DNA from: Variovorax sp. 679
GTDB taxonomy: Bacteria; Pseudomonadota; Gammaproteobacteria; Burkholderiales; Burkholderiaceae_C
NCBI RefSeq assembly: GCF_003952185.1
Contig: NZ_RXFS01000009.1
Span: 1-64,000, forward strand
Length of the DNA: 64,000 nucleotides
Direction of reading: 5' to 3'
This document shows positions 33,267-41,718 of this stretch, piece by piece. The notes under the pieces were generated by a model. That model worked only from the letters and a program-made list of their open reading frames with translations. It ran no database searches and was not told where the DNA came from. The position numbers and the translations under genes were made by a program. How positions within the stretch are numbered: position 1 is the first letter of the stretch; each line of letters starts with the position of its first letter.

Positions 33267-33863
33267 ATGCAGCCCGACTTCCCGTCAGCACCCGCGCTGG
33301 CCGACGCCCTGATCGTCGATCCGTTCTACCTGGCGATCTCCGTCGACTTCGAGCACGACATGCTCTCCCGCAAGGCAGTACTCGCCGATTACTTCGCCTA
33401 CTCGCTGGGCGAGGCCGCGCGCACCGGCCGCTACCTCACGGCCGAAGACTCCCGGTTCGGCGCGGCGGCCTGGCTGCTGCCTCGGTCGGAAGCAGTCGAC
33501 GCGGCCGAGTCGGCGGCAAAGAGCGAATACCTCGCCGCCACGCTGGGCCCCCGGGGCCTCGACAACTACCGCCGCATCGTCGACTTCATGGCCGAGCGCT
33601 CGCCGGCCGTGGTGCCGGCAGACGCCTGGTACCTGTCGATCCTCGGCATCTCGCCGGCCGCGCAGGGGCGCGGGCTGGGCGCCAGGCTGCTGGCGCGGAC
33701 GCTGGCCGAGGCCGACGAGGCAGGCGTGCCCTGCTTCCTGGAAACCTTCACGCCACGCAGCGTGGCTTTCTACGAACGGCTGGGCTTCCGGGGCGCCGCG
33801 GAGCACCGTGAGCCGGTCACCGACTCGGCGTACCTGATCATGTGCAGGCCTCCGCGGCAATAG
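33267..33863 (+). CDS. GNAT-family N-acetyltransferase
   Basis: A 198-residue acyltransferase. The acetyl-CoA-binding motif is AAQGRGLGARLL (Q-x-x-G-x-G), preceded by strand WYLSILGISP and followed by LETFTPRSVAFYERLGF, the usual C-terminal GNAT block. The first 90 residues are a helical extension, as in fungal-type and drug-modifying GNATs. The substrate is unknown. It stands 72 bases after the SDR gene with its own candidate promoter region (TAGAAT near 33228) and 71 bases before the response regulator gene. Confidence 0.82.
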   Translation: MQPDFPSAPALADALIVDPFYLAISVDFEHDMLSRKAVLADYFAYSLGEAARTGRYLTAEDSRFGAAAWLLPRSEAVDAAESAAKSEYLAATLGPRGLDNYRRIVDFMAERSPAVVPADAWYLSILGISPAAQGRGLGARLLARTLAEADEAGVPCFLETFTPRSVAFYERLGFRGAAEHREPVTDSAYLIMCRPPRQ

Positions 33864-33934
33864 TTGGCAGCAAACCGGGAAAATAAGTAAATACGTTCCA
33901 CCCGCCGCGTCAGGTTGGCCGAAAAATCCGCCGC

Positions 33935-34651
33935 ATGTCCCCCTCCCCCCTGGAAGACGCCGAACCCGTCTCGCTGAGCCCCACGCTGATCGTCGAGGAC
34001 GACCCGGCAATGCAGGAACGCCTGCGCTACGTGCTGTCGACGCTCGGCTGCGACGAGAACCGCATCTCGGTGACGGACAGCGTGGCCGGCGCCCGCCAGC
34101 TGCTCGACGAACACGACTACGGCCTGGTGCTGGTGGACATCGGCCTGCCCGACGGCAGCGGGGTGGAGCTCATCGGCTGGCTGCAGGCGCACCGCCCGGC
34201 CATTCCGGCGGTGGTGATCTCGGCCTGGCGAACGGAGGAGATCATCTTCGCGGCGCTGCGGGCCGGCGCCATCGGCTACCTGCTGAAGGAGCGCGACGAC
34301 GTCGAACTGGGCATCGCGCTGCGCAGCATCGAGCAGGGCGGCGCGCCCATCGATCCGAGCATCGCGCGCCACATCCTCGCCTGGCTGGCGGCGCACCAGC
34401 CGCCGGCGGACGCACCGGCGCCGCCCGCCGGCAACGCCACGGCGGCCGACGCCCCGGCCGCGCTGACGCGCCGCGAGCGCAAGATACTCGAGCTCGTATC
34501 CCAGGGCCTGAGCAACCGCGACATGGCCGAGTCGCTCTCGATCTCCAGACTGACCGTGGAATGCCACACCAAGAACATCTACCGCAAGCTCGCCGTCAGC
34601 TCGCGCACCGAAGCGGTCTTCGAGGCGCGAAGGCATGGCTTGCTGCGCTGA
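33935..34651 (+). CDS. NarL/LuxR-type response regulator
   Basis: A 238-residue response regulator. Receiver domain about 15-130 with acidic pocket EDD (about 21-23), phosphoacceptor Asp68 in LVLVDIGLPDGSG, the conserved Ser in VVISAW and Lys in YLLKERDD. A Pro/Ala-rich linker (about 153-172) leads to a LuxR-type helix-turn-helix (LTRRERKILELVSQGLSNRD, ending KNIYRKLAVSSRTEA). Its 3' end overlaps the cognate kinase gene by 91 bases, so the pair is cotranscribed and coupled. The regulon is not visible. Confidence 0.9.
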   Translation: MSPSPLEDAEPVSLSPTLIVEDDPAMQERLRYVLSTLGCDENRISVTDSVAGARQLLDEHDYGLVLVDIGLPDGSGVELIGWLQAHRPAIPAVVISAWRTEEIIFAALRAGAIGYLLKERDDVELGIALRSIEQGGAPIDPSIARHILAWLAAHQPPADAPAPPAGNATAADAPAALTRRERKILELVSQGLSNRDMAESLSISRLTVECHTKNIYRKLAVSSRTEAVFEARRHGLLR

Positions 34652-36456
34652 CGGGCGCGATCCTCCTGCTTCTCGCGGTCTGCCCGGCCTGGGCCCGGGC
34701 CGCAGCACCCGAATTGAGCGTGGAGGCCGTGCGCGGCACCGGCTGGAACGACACGTCCCCGCCCGCCGAAGGCTGGACGCCCGTGACCCTGCCCGACAGC
34801 TGGGCCGGCCGCTGGCCCGGCTTCGACGGCGTTGTCTGGTACCGCCTCACGTGGGAGCAGTCCGCGCAGGTACATGAAACCGGCCTGCTGCTGAACTACC
34901 TGAACATGGCCGGCGAGGTCTCGCTCAACGGCACGACGATCTCGCGCGACGACAGCCTGGTCGAGCCGCTCACGCGCGCCTGGAACACGCCGCGCTACTG
35001 GCTGCTCGCGCCGCCGCTGCTGAAGCCGGGCACCAACACGCTGCTGGTGCGCGTGTCGGGGCTGGCGCCCTACCAGGCGGGGCTGGGGCCGGTAGAGATC
35101 GGCGAGCCGGCTGCCATGCAGTCGCGCTTCGAGCGAGAGCGGCTGGTACGGCGTGACCTGCAGGTGCTGGGCCTGGCGGTCAGCGCGGCGGTCTCGGCTT
35201 TCTTCGCGGCCTGGTGGTGGCTGCGCCGGCGCGAGACGGCCTACGGCTGGTTCGCCGTGATGTCGGTGCTGTGGCTTCTGTTCGCCTACAACCAGATCGC
35301 GACCAGCCCCTGGCCGTTCGGCTCCAACCACCACTGGCAGGCGCTCAACACCTCTTTGCTGCTGGTGTTCAGCGTGTCGTACCTGCTGTTCGTGCTGCGC
35401 TACTGCGGGCGCCGCCTGCCCCGGCTCGAAGGCGCGGCTGCGCTGGTGGCGCTGGCCGGCGTGCTCGACCTGTGGCTGGCGCCCGAGCCCTCGCTCGCCG
35501 CGCACCGGGCCATCTGGACGCTGGTGGGCGGCCTCACGATCATCGTGGTGAACAGCAGCGCCATCGTGTACGGCTGGCGCCATCGCGGCAGCCCGGTGCG
35601 CTCCATCGCGCCCTTCATGGCGATCTCGGCGGTGACGGGCGCGCACGACCTGCTGGTGTTCACGCAGGTGATCGACAGCAACATCTACTACACCAACATG
35701 TCGTCGTACGTGCTGCTGCTGGGCATGGCGCTGACGCAGGCCGCACGATTCGCGCAGAGCCTGCGGCGCATCGAGAACTTCAACACCGAGCTGATCGAGG
35801 AAGTGAACGCGGCCAAGGCCGAGCTCGCCGCCACGCTGGCCCAGCAGCACGCGCTGGAGCTGGCGCACGCGCGCATCGGCGAGCGCGTGAACCTGGTGAG
35901 CGACCTGCACGACGGGCTCGGCGGCATGCTGGTGGGCAGCATCGCGACGCTGGAGCGCAAGCCCGAGAACCTCAGCGCGCCGGAGCTGCTCGCCATGCTC
36001 AAGCGCCTGCGCGACGACCTGCGGCTCATCATCGACGCCACCGGCCGCGACGACGGCGCCCGCGCGCTCGGCGAACTGCTGGTGCCGCTGCGCCACCGCA
36101 GCTCGGAGCTGCTCGACGCCAACGGCATCGACTGCCGCTGGCAGGTGTCGGGCATCGACACGCTGGAGCTGCCGCCTTCACAGAGCCTGGACCTGATGCG
36201 CTTCCTTCAGGAGGCGCTGACCAACGTGCTCAAGCACAGCGCGAGCCGGCGCGTGGACGTGACCGTGGCACGCGCGGGCGCCGAGTTGCAGCTCAGCGTG
36301 CGCGACGACGGACGTGGTTTCGCGGTCGAGGGCCAGACGGCAGGCGCCGGATTGCGCAGCCTGCGCACGCGAGCCCGCCGCCTCGGCGCCGAGCTGCATC
36401 TGCAGTCGCGCCCCGGCGAAACCCGGGTGGCGCTGCGCATGCCGCTCGCCACCTGA
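34561..36456 (+). CDS. NarL-type sensor histidine kinase, partner of the upstream regulator
   Basis: A 631-residue membrane kinase. Signal/anchor (about 26-47), an extracytoplasmic beta-rich sensor domain (about 50-190, WTPVTLPDSWAGRWPGF, LLNYLNMAGEVSLNGTT) with a galactose-binding-like look, about seven membrane helices, a coiled coil, a HisKA_3 domain with His450 in DLHDGLGG, and a HATPase with NVLKHS, DDGRGF and AGLRSLRTRARRLGA. ATG 34561 is the only ATG before the signal segment and lies inside the regulator gene; a CTG at 34648 overlapping the regulator stop is a possible alternative. It ends 4 bases before the convergent P450 gene. Confidence 0.86.
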   Translation: MPHQEHLPQARRQLAHRSGLRGAKAWLAALTGAILLLLAVCPAWARAAAPELSVEAVRGTGWNDTSPPAEGWTPVTLPDSWAGRWPGFDGVVWYRLTWEQSAQVHETGLLLNYLNMAGEVSLNGTTISRDDSLVEPLTRAWNTPRYWLLAPPLLKPGTNTLLVRVSGLAPYQAGLGPVEIGEPAAMQSRFERERLVRRDLQVLGLAVSAAVSAFFAAWWWLRRRETAYGWFAVMSVLWLLFAYNQIATSPWPFGSNHHWQALNTSLLLVFSVSYLLFVLRYCGRRLPRLEGAAALVALAGVLDLWLAPEPSLAAHRAIWTLVGGLTIIVVNSSAIVYGWRHRGSPVRSIAPFMAISAVTGAHDLLVFTQVIDSNIYYTNMSSYVLLLGMALTQAARFAQSLRRIENFNTELIEEVNAAKAELAATLAQQHALELAHARIGERVNLVSDLHDGLGGMLVGSIATLERKPENLSAPELLAMLKRLRDDLRLIIDATGRDDGARALGELLVPLRHRSSELLDANGIDCRWQVSGIDTLELPPSQSLDLMRFLQEALTNVLKHSASRRVDVTVARAGAELQLSVRDDGRGFAVEGQTAGAGLRSLRTRARRLGAELHLQSRPGETRVALRMPLAT

Positions 36457-36460
36457 AGCA

Positions 36461-38809
36461 TCAGAGCTCCAGCACCAGCCGCCCCTCGCAGGCGCGCGAG
36501 CAGCAGGCCATCATCTTGGTGTTGGCGTCGCGCTCCACCCGAGTGAGCACCACGTCGCGGTGGTCGACCTTGCCGGAGAGCACGCGCACTTCGCACGATC
36601 CGCACAGGCCCTCTTCGCAATCGCTCTGCACGTCGACGTTCGCGGCGCGCAGCGCGGTCAGCAAGGTCTGGTCGGGCGGCACGGTGAGGACGAGGCCGGA
36701 GTCCTTCAGCTCCACCTCGAAGGCGTGTTCCTTCGTCGGATCGAGCGTGGCCAGCGTGGATTCGAAATGCTCCACGCGCAACGCGCCTTCGGGCCAGACG
36801 GCGCAGCAGCTCTCCAGCGCCTCGAGCATGCGCAAAGGACCGCAGGCGTAGACCTGAGCGCCGGGTACGGGCTGCGCGAGCAAGGCCTGCAGGTCGTTGC
36901 GCCTTCCCTCGTCGGCGGCATGCACGTGCAGGCGCTCGCCATGCAGCGCGGCCAGTTCGTCGACGAAGGCCATGCTCCCGCGGCTGCGGCCGCTGTAGTG
37001 CAGTTCGTAGTCCATGCCGAGCGCCTTCGCGCGCCGCGCCATCGCACTCACCGGCGTGATGCCGATGCCGCCGGCGATGAAGATCGCCTTCTTCAGCGAC
37101 TCGTCGAGCCTGAAGTGGTTGCGCGGGCCGCGAATGCGCAGCCGGTCGCCAGCCTTCACGCTCGCATGCACCCACGACGAGCCGCCCCGCCCTTCGGGCT
37201 CGCGGAGCACGGCGATCTCGAACACGCCAGCCTCGTCAGGGTCGCCGCACAGTGAGTACTGGCGCGACAGCTCGGGCGTGCCGCATTCGACATCGATGTG
37301 CGAGCCGGGCGTCCAGCGCGGCAGCGGCTTGCCGTCGGGCGACGCCAGGCGCAGCCTGACGACGCCATCGGCCACCGGCGTCACGCTCTCGACCACCACG
37401 GGCCGAGCGATCGAATGCGCCGAGGGCTCGCCGATGCGCACCGGCACCTGCACGTCGCGCAGGCCCTTGTTCGCGCGCTCGGGGTTGGCGGCCGCGTCCC
37501 ACTCCACCCACAGGTGCTCGGGCCCTCGGAACGAGGTGTTCGGCACGTAGGTGAAGCGCTGCTCCGACAGCCGCATGTGCGGCAGCCGGCGCGTGAACTC
37601 CTCCAGGAAGATCTGCATCTCCATGCGCGCCAGGTTCTTGCCCATGCACTGGTGCGAGCCGTAGCCGAAGGTGAGATGGTCGCTGGCGTTGTCGCGGCGA
37701 ATGTCGAACAGGTCGGCATCGGCGAAGTGCCCCTCGTCGTGGTTGGCCGACGAGGTGACGATCAGCAGGCGCGAGCCCGCGGGCAGGTCGACGCCGTCGA
37801 TCTGCGTGTCTTTGGTGACCAGCCGGCGCCATGCGGCCACCGAGCCGTTGTGGCGCAGACACTCTTCCACCGCGTTGGGAATGAGCCCCGGGTCTTCGCA
37901 CAGCTCGCGCCACACGTGCGGGTGCTGCAGCAGCAGCTTCACCGCATTGGCCGTGGCGTTGGCGGTGGTCTCGTGGGCGGCCACGATGCCGGCCATCATC
38001 ATCGAGTGCAGGTACGAGTCGGTCACCACCTCGGGGTGCAGCATCTGCTTGCGGATGCCGTACTGCATCCAGCCGGGCGCGTCGGGGTCCTGCCGCATCT
38101 TGGCGAGCACCTTGCCGGCGTACTGCCAGAAGTTGCCGACCGCGTGCGCAACGGCCACCTGCTCCTCGGGCTTCGGGCGGCCCCAGGTGTTGACGGTGTG
38201 CGCGATGGAATATTTGCGCAGCGTGTCCATGTCTTCCTCGGGCACGCCGAGGAAGTGCAGCGCCACCGTGAGCGGAATCTCCCACAGCATCTGGTCGACG
38301 AGGTCGGCCTTGCCGTCGTCGATGAAGCGATCGACGTACTCGCGCGCCAGCTCGCGCACCATCGGCTCGTGGTGCTTCAGCGCCTCGGGCGTGAAGGGGT
38401 CCATCAGCGCGCGACGCCGCGGCATGTGGGCGGGCTCGTCCTCGTTGACCAGCGTGCGGTTCAGCGCGAAGCCGTAGGAGGCCAGCACCGCGTTGGCTTC
38501 CTCGCCGGTCGGGGTGATCTTCTCGAGCGCATTCGACGGGCTGAAGGTGATGTTGTCGCGGAATACGGCCTTGATGTCCGCATAGCGCGTGAGCACCCAG
38601 TAGCCCAGCTTCGGGCTGTAGAAGATGGGCTCCTGCTCGCGCGCCCAGCGCACGTACTCGGGCGGGTCCTGCTGGTAGCCGTCCTCGAAGGGGTCGAAGC
38701 CGGTGGCGCGCTGGCTCACGGGGCAGCCGGTGGGCGTGCGCTCGGAAGACAGCGGGCCGTGCGCAACGGGGCAGCCGAAAGCACGTGAAGGCAAGGCGGT
38801 GTCGGGCAT
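36461..38809 (-). CDS. Self-sufficient cytochrome P450 with fused phthalate-dioxygenase-type reductase (CYP116B-like)
   Basis: A 782-residue three-part enzyme. P450 domain about 1-445: I-helix AGIVAAHETTANAT, haem loop FGYGSHQCMGKN with Cys388 as haem ligand. Reductase about 465-690: FMN/NAD domain with QYSLCGDP and GGIGITPVSAMARRAK. C-terminal plant-type 2Fe-2S domain with Cys731, 736, 739 and 769. This order and length are those of class VII, CYP116B-type enzymes, which need no separate redox partner. They hydroxylate or dealkylate aromatic and aliphatic compounds; the substrate here is unknown. It follows a Bug receptor gene by 10 bases, so transport and oxidation of one compound are probably joined. 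Confidence 0.92.
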   Translation of the reverse strand: MPDTALPSRAFGCPVAHGPLSSERTPTGCPVSQRATGFDPFEDGYQQDPPEYVRWAREQEPIFYSPKLGYWVLTRYADIKAVFRDNITFSPSNALEKITPTGEEANAVLASYGFALNRTLVNEDEPAHMPRRRALMDPFTPEALKHHEPMVRELAREYVDRFIDDGKADLVDQMLWEIPLTVALHFLGVPEEDMDTLRKYSIAHTVNTWGRPKPEEQVAVAHAVGNFWQYAGKVLAKMRQDPDAPGWMQYGIRKQMLHPEVVTDSYLHSMMMAGIVAAHETTANATANAVKLLLQHPHVWRELCEDPGLIPNAVEECLRHNGSVAAWRRLVTKDTQIDGVDLPAGSRLLIVTSSANHDEGHFADADLFDIRRDNASDHLTFGYGSHQCMGKNLARMEMQIFLEEFTRRLPHMRLSEQRFTYVPNTSFRGPEHLWVEWDAAANPERANKGLRDVQVPVRIGEPSAHSIARPVVVESVTPVADGVVRLRLASPDGKPLPRWTPGSHIDVECGTPELSRQYSLCGDPDEAGVFEIAVLREPEGRGGSSWVHASVKAGDRLRIRGPRNHFRLDESLKKAIFIAGGIGITPVSAMARRAKALGMDYELHYSGRSRGSMAFVDELAALHGERLHVHAADEGRRNDLQALLAQPVPGAQVYACGPLRMLEALESCCAVWPEGALRVEHFESTLATLDPTKEHAFEVELKDSGLVLTVPPDQTLLTALRAANVDVQSDCEEGLCGSCEVRVLSGKVDHRDVVLTRVERDANTKMMACCSRACEGRLVLEL

Positions 38810-38819
38810 GGCGAACGGC

Positions 38820-39794
38820 TCAGTCGAGGGTGATCTTCAGGTCGCGGATCAGCTTCTGCCAGCGCTCGGTCTCGCTCTTGAGCAACGCGGCGTACTGCGC
38901 GGGCGTGTTGCCCACCGGCTCCACGCCGAAGTCGACCATGCGCGTGCGCACCGAGGGTTCGTTGATGGCGGCGACGATCTGGCGGTTGAGCGTGTTCACC
39001 ACCTCGCCCGGCGTGGCCGAGGGCACGACCACGCCGACCAGCGCGGCCGCCTCGACGTTCTTGTAGCCGAGCTCGGCGAAGGTGGGCACGTCGGGCAACT
39101 GCGGCAGGCGGGTCGGGTTGGCCACGGCCAGCGCGCGCACCTTGCCGCCCTTGATGAAGCCGGAGCCCGCGGCCAGGTCGACCATCATGGCCGGCAGCTG
39201 CCCGCCGACCACGTCGGCCAGCGCGGGCGCCGCACCCCGGTACGGCACGTGGACCATGAAGAGCTTGGCCTCCACCTTCAGCAGTTCCATCGCGAGGTGG
39301 TGCGGACTGCCCGCGCCGGCCGAGGCGTAGTTGATGCCGCCCGGCTTGGCGCGGGCCTGTGCGATGAAGTCCTTGGCCGAGCTGAAGCCCGAGTTGGCGC
39401 CGACCACCAGGATCATCGGGAACTTGCCCATCAGCGTGACGGGCGCGAGGTCTTTCGTGGGGCTGTAGCTCAGCGACTTGTAGAGCGCGGGGTTGAACAC
39501 CAGCGTGCCGTTGTCGGCCGAGAGGATGGTGTAGCCGTCAGCCGCGGCGCGCGCGGTTTCGGAGGCGGCGAGCGCGGTGTTGCCACCGGGCTTGTTGTCC
39601 ACCAGCACCGGCTGCGCGACCTGCGTGGAAAGGGTCTGGGCGACCGTTCGCGCGAGGAAGTCGGAGCCGCCGCCGGCCGCGTAGGGAACGATCCAGCGGA
39701 TCGGCTTGGCGGGAAAAGCCTGCTGGGCGCCAGCGCTTGCGGCAACGGCAGCCAGCGAAAGAACCGCGAGGCAGCGGACGAGGTGCTTCTTCAT
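38820..39794 (-). CDS. Bug-family (TctC-like) periplasmic solute receptor
   Basis: A 324-residue periplasmic binding protein with a signal peptide ending near AGAQQ. The Bug family blocks are present: FPAKPIRWIVPYAAGGGSDF, VLVDNKPGGN, GINYASAGAGSPHHLAMELL and VPYRGAAPALADVVGG. Such receptors bind small organic acids and are very numerous in Burkholderiales, most without their own TctAB permease, as here. It is the first gene of a two-gene unit with the P450 and is divergent from an IclR regulator, so the ligand is probably the inducer or the P450 substrate or precursor. Confidence 0.88.
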   Translation of the reverse strand: MKKHLVRCLAVLSLAAVAASAGAQQAFPAKPIRWIVPYAAGGGSDFLARTVAQTLSTQVAQPVLVDNKPGGNTALAASETARAAADGYTILSADNGTLVFNPALYKSLSYSPTKDLAPVTLMGKFPMILVVGANSGFSSAKDFIAQARAKPGGINYASAGAGSPHHLAMELLKVEAKLFMVHVPYRGAAPALADVVGGQLPAMMVDLAAGSGFIKGGKVRALAVANPTRLPQLPDVPTFAELGYKNVEAAALVGVVVPSATPGEVVNTLNRQIVAAINEPSVRTRMVDFGVEPVGNTPAQYAALLKSETERWQKLIRDLKITLD

Positions 39795-39825
39795 GGGGGT
39801 GTCTCCGTACTGGATTTTGTGTATT

Positions 39826-39853
39826 GCGTAATTATCATACGCATAGCGTAATT
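39826..39853. promoter_or_regulatory. Alternating half-sites in the bug/iclR divergent promoter
   Basis: Three 5-base half-sites alternate in direction: GCGTA (39826-39830), TACGC (39838-39842) and GCGTA (39846-39850). The first and third belong to an 8-base direct repeat GCGTAATT exactly 20 bases apart. They lie between the divergent starts at 39794 and 39909 and are good candidates for binding of the IclR protein. Confidence 0.5.
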
Positions 39854-39908
39854 CGTGGATCGCGGGTTTACCCGGCCACATCGACCGAGCACCTAACATC
39901 CGAGCGTC

Positions 39909-40727
39909 ATGACCCAGCCCACGGGATCCGATCCCTCCCTCTCCTCCCCTGTCCGCGAGCGCCGCCAGCGCGTGCAATCCGCCGAAACCGGCATGTCCGT
40001 GCTCAAGGGGCTGGCGCACCTGGGCGGGCGCAGCAGCCTGACCGCGCTGTCGGCGCACGTCGCCGAGAGCCCGGCGAAGGTGCACCGCTACCTCGCCAGC
40101 CTGATGGAAGCCGGCCTCGTGCTGCAGGACGCTGCCTCGCAGCACTACTACCTGGGCACGGAAGCCATCCAGATCGGCTTGGCCGCCATGCGGCAGGCCG
40201 ACCCGATCCGCGCGGCCGAGCCCTGCCTCATCCGCCTGCGCGAATCGCTGGAGGTGACCTGCTTCGTGGCGGTGATGGGAAACAAGGGCCCGACCATCGT
40301 GCGCTTCGAGGAGCCGGGCCTTCCGGTCACGGTGAACGTGCGCGCCGGCTCGGTGATGTCGATGCTGTGGTCGGCCACCGGCCGCGCCTTCCTGGGCCTG
40401 CTCGACGAATCGCGCGTGCTCGCGCTGGCCGAGCAGGAGCTTGGCGAGGCCACGCCCGAGATGCGGGCGCAGCTCGACGCGAAGGACCCGATCGGCCAGT
40501 TGCGCCGCGAGGTGCGGCAAGCGCACTGCGCGAGCGTGAAGGACACCTACCTGCGCGGCATCAGCGCGGTGGCGGCGCCGGTATACGACTATGCGGGAAG
40601 GGTCTGCGCCGTGATCACCGCGCTGGGCGCCACGGGAGGCTTCGATCCGGCCATCGACGGTCCCATTGCGGTGGCCGTGCGGCAGGAAGCGAAGGCCGCG
40701 AGCGCCCTGCTGGGCGCCGCGGACTGA
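39909..40727 (+). CDS. IclR-family transcriptional regulator
   Basis: A 272-residue regulator. N-terminal winged helix (about 28-85: GMSVLKGLAHLGGRSSLTAL, ESPAKVHRYLASLMEAGLVL) and C-terminal effector domain (about 100-265: CLIRLRESLEVTCFVAVMGN, SVMSMLWSATGRAFLGLLDE, GISAVAAPVYDYAGRVCAVI). It is divergent from the bug-P450 unit and probably controls it in response to an aromatic acid or related ligand; the family acts as activator or repressor. The first 25 residues are an unstructured extension. It converges on uppP with 15 bases between stops. Confidence 0.88.
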   Translation: MTQPTGSDPSLSSPVRERRQRVQSAETGMSVLKGLAHLGGRSSLTALSAHVAESPAKVHRYLASLMEAGLVLQDAASQHYYLGTEAIQIGLAAMRQADPIRAAEPCLIRLRESLEVTCFVAVMGNKGPTIVRFEEPGLPVTVNVRAGSVMSMLWSATGRAFLGLLDESRVLALAEQELGEATPEMRAQLDAKDPIGQLRREVRQAHCASVKDTYLRGISAVAAPVYDYAGRVCAVITALGATGGFDPAIDGPIAVAVRQEAKAASALLGAAD

Positions 40728-40742
40728 AGTTTCAAAGCCGGA

Positions 40743-41570
40743 TCAATCGGCCCAGACGACCGTGCCGGTCCACGCCGTGGCCAGCACCACGATGCCGAAG
40801 GCGATGCGGTACCAGGCGAACGGAATGAAGCTGTGGCTGCTGATGTACTTCAGCAGCCAGCGCACGCACAGCCAGGCACTGATGAACGAGAACACCAGCC
40901 CCACGGCGAACAGCGGCACGTCGGCCATCGACAGCGCCGCGCGCTCCTTGTAGATGCTGTACACACCCGCGCCGATCAGCGTCGGGATGGCCAGGAAGAA
41001 CGAGAAGTCGGTCGCCGCCTGGCGCGAGAGGCCGAGCAGCATGCCGCCGATGATGGTCGAGCCGCTGCGGCTGGTGCCCGGGATCATCGCGAAGCACTGC
41101 ACGAGGCCGACCTTGAGCGCGTCCCACGGCGTCATGTCGTCGACGTGCTCGACGCGCACCGAGCCCGGCGGGCGCTTTTCGGCCCAGAGGATGATGAAGC
41201 CGCCGATGATGAAGGTGCTGGCCACCACGGTCGGAATGAACAGGTGCTCCTTGATGACCTTGCCGAACAGCAGGCCCAGCACCACCGCCGGCAGGAAGCC
41301 GATGAAGATGTTCAGCGCCAGGCGCTGCGCCTTCGGTTGTCGCGGCAATGCGACGACGGTGGATCTGATCTTCTGCCAGTAGACCAGGATCACCGCGAAG
41401 ATCGCGCCGGTCTGGATGGCGATCTCGAAGACCTTGCCCCGGTTGTCGCCGAAGCCGCCGAGCAGCGAGCCCGCAAGGATCAGGTGACCGGTCGAAGAGA
41501 TGGGCAGAAACTCGGTGAGACCCTCGACGATGCCCATGACGGCGGCCTTGGCCAGCAAAACAATATCCAC
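40743..41570 (-). CDS. uppP: Undecaprenyl-diphosphate phosphatase UppP/BacA
   Basis: A 275-residue inner-membrane enzyme that recycles undecaprenyl diphosphate for cell-wall synthesis and gives some bacitracin resistance. The catalytic region GIVEGLTEFLPISSTGHLIL holds Glu16 and Glu20, and the second motif PGTSRSGSTIIGGMLLG holds the conserved Arg and Ser. About eight membrane segments. The GTG start at 41570 has a perfect AAAGGAG ribosome-binding site; an upstream in-frame ATG at 41585 lies before that site. It is a single gene between convergent iclR and a divergent hypothetical gene. Confidence 0.94.
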   Translation of the reverse strand: MDIVLLAKAAVMGIVEGLTEFLPISSTGHLILAGSLLGGFGDNRGKVFEIAIQTGAIFAVILVYWQKIRSTVVALPRQPKAQRLALNIFIGFLPAVVLGLLFGKVIKEHLFIPTVVASTFIIGGFIILWAEKRPPGSVRVEHVDDMTPWDALKVGLVQCFAMIPGTSRSGSTIIGGMLLGLSRQAATDFSFFLAIPTLIGAGVYSIYKERAALSMADVPLFAVGLVFSFISAWLCVRWLLKYISSHSFIPFAWYRIAFGIVVLATAWTGTVVWAD

Positions 41571-41718
41571 GCGGACTCCTTTCAAGAGCAGTCATTATCA
41601 CGAGAGGACAGGTCAGCCCCGGATCAGCATCCCCTGTTTCGGTGATGTTCAGGCCCCATGCATTGACACACAGTGACGTGTCAGGGTGTGTCCGTGATGC
41701 CCGAAGGAGTTATCGGTA

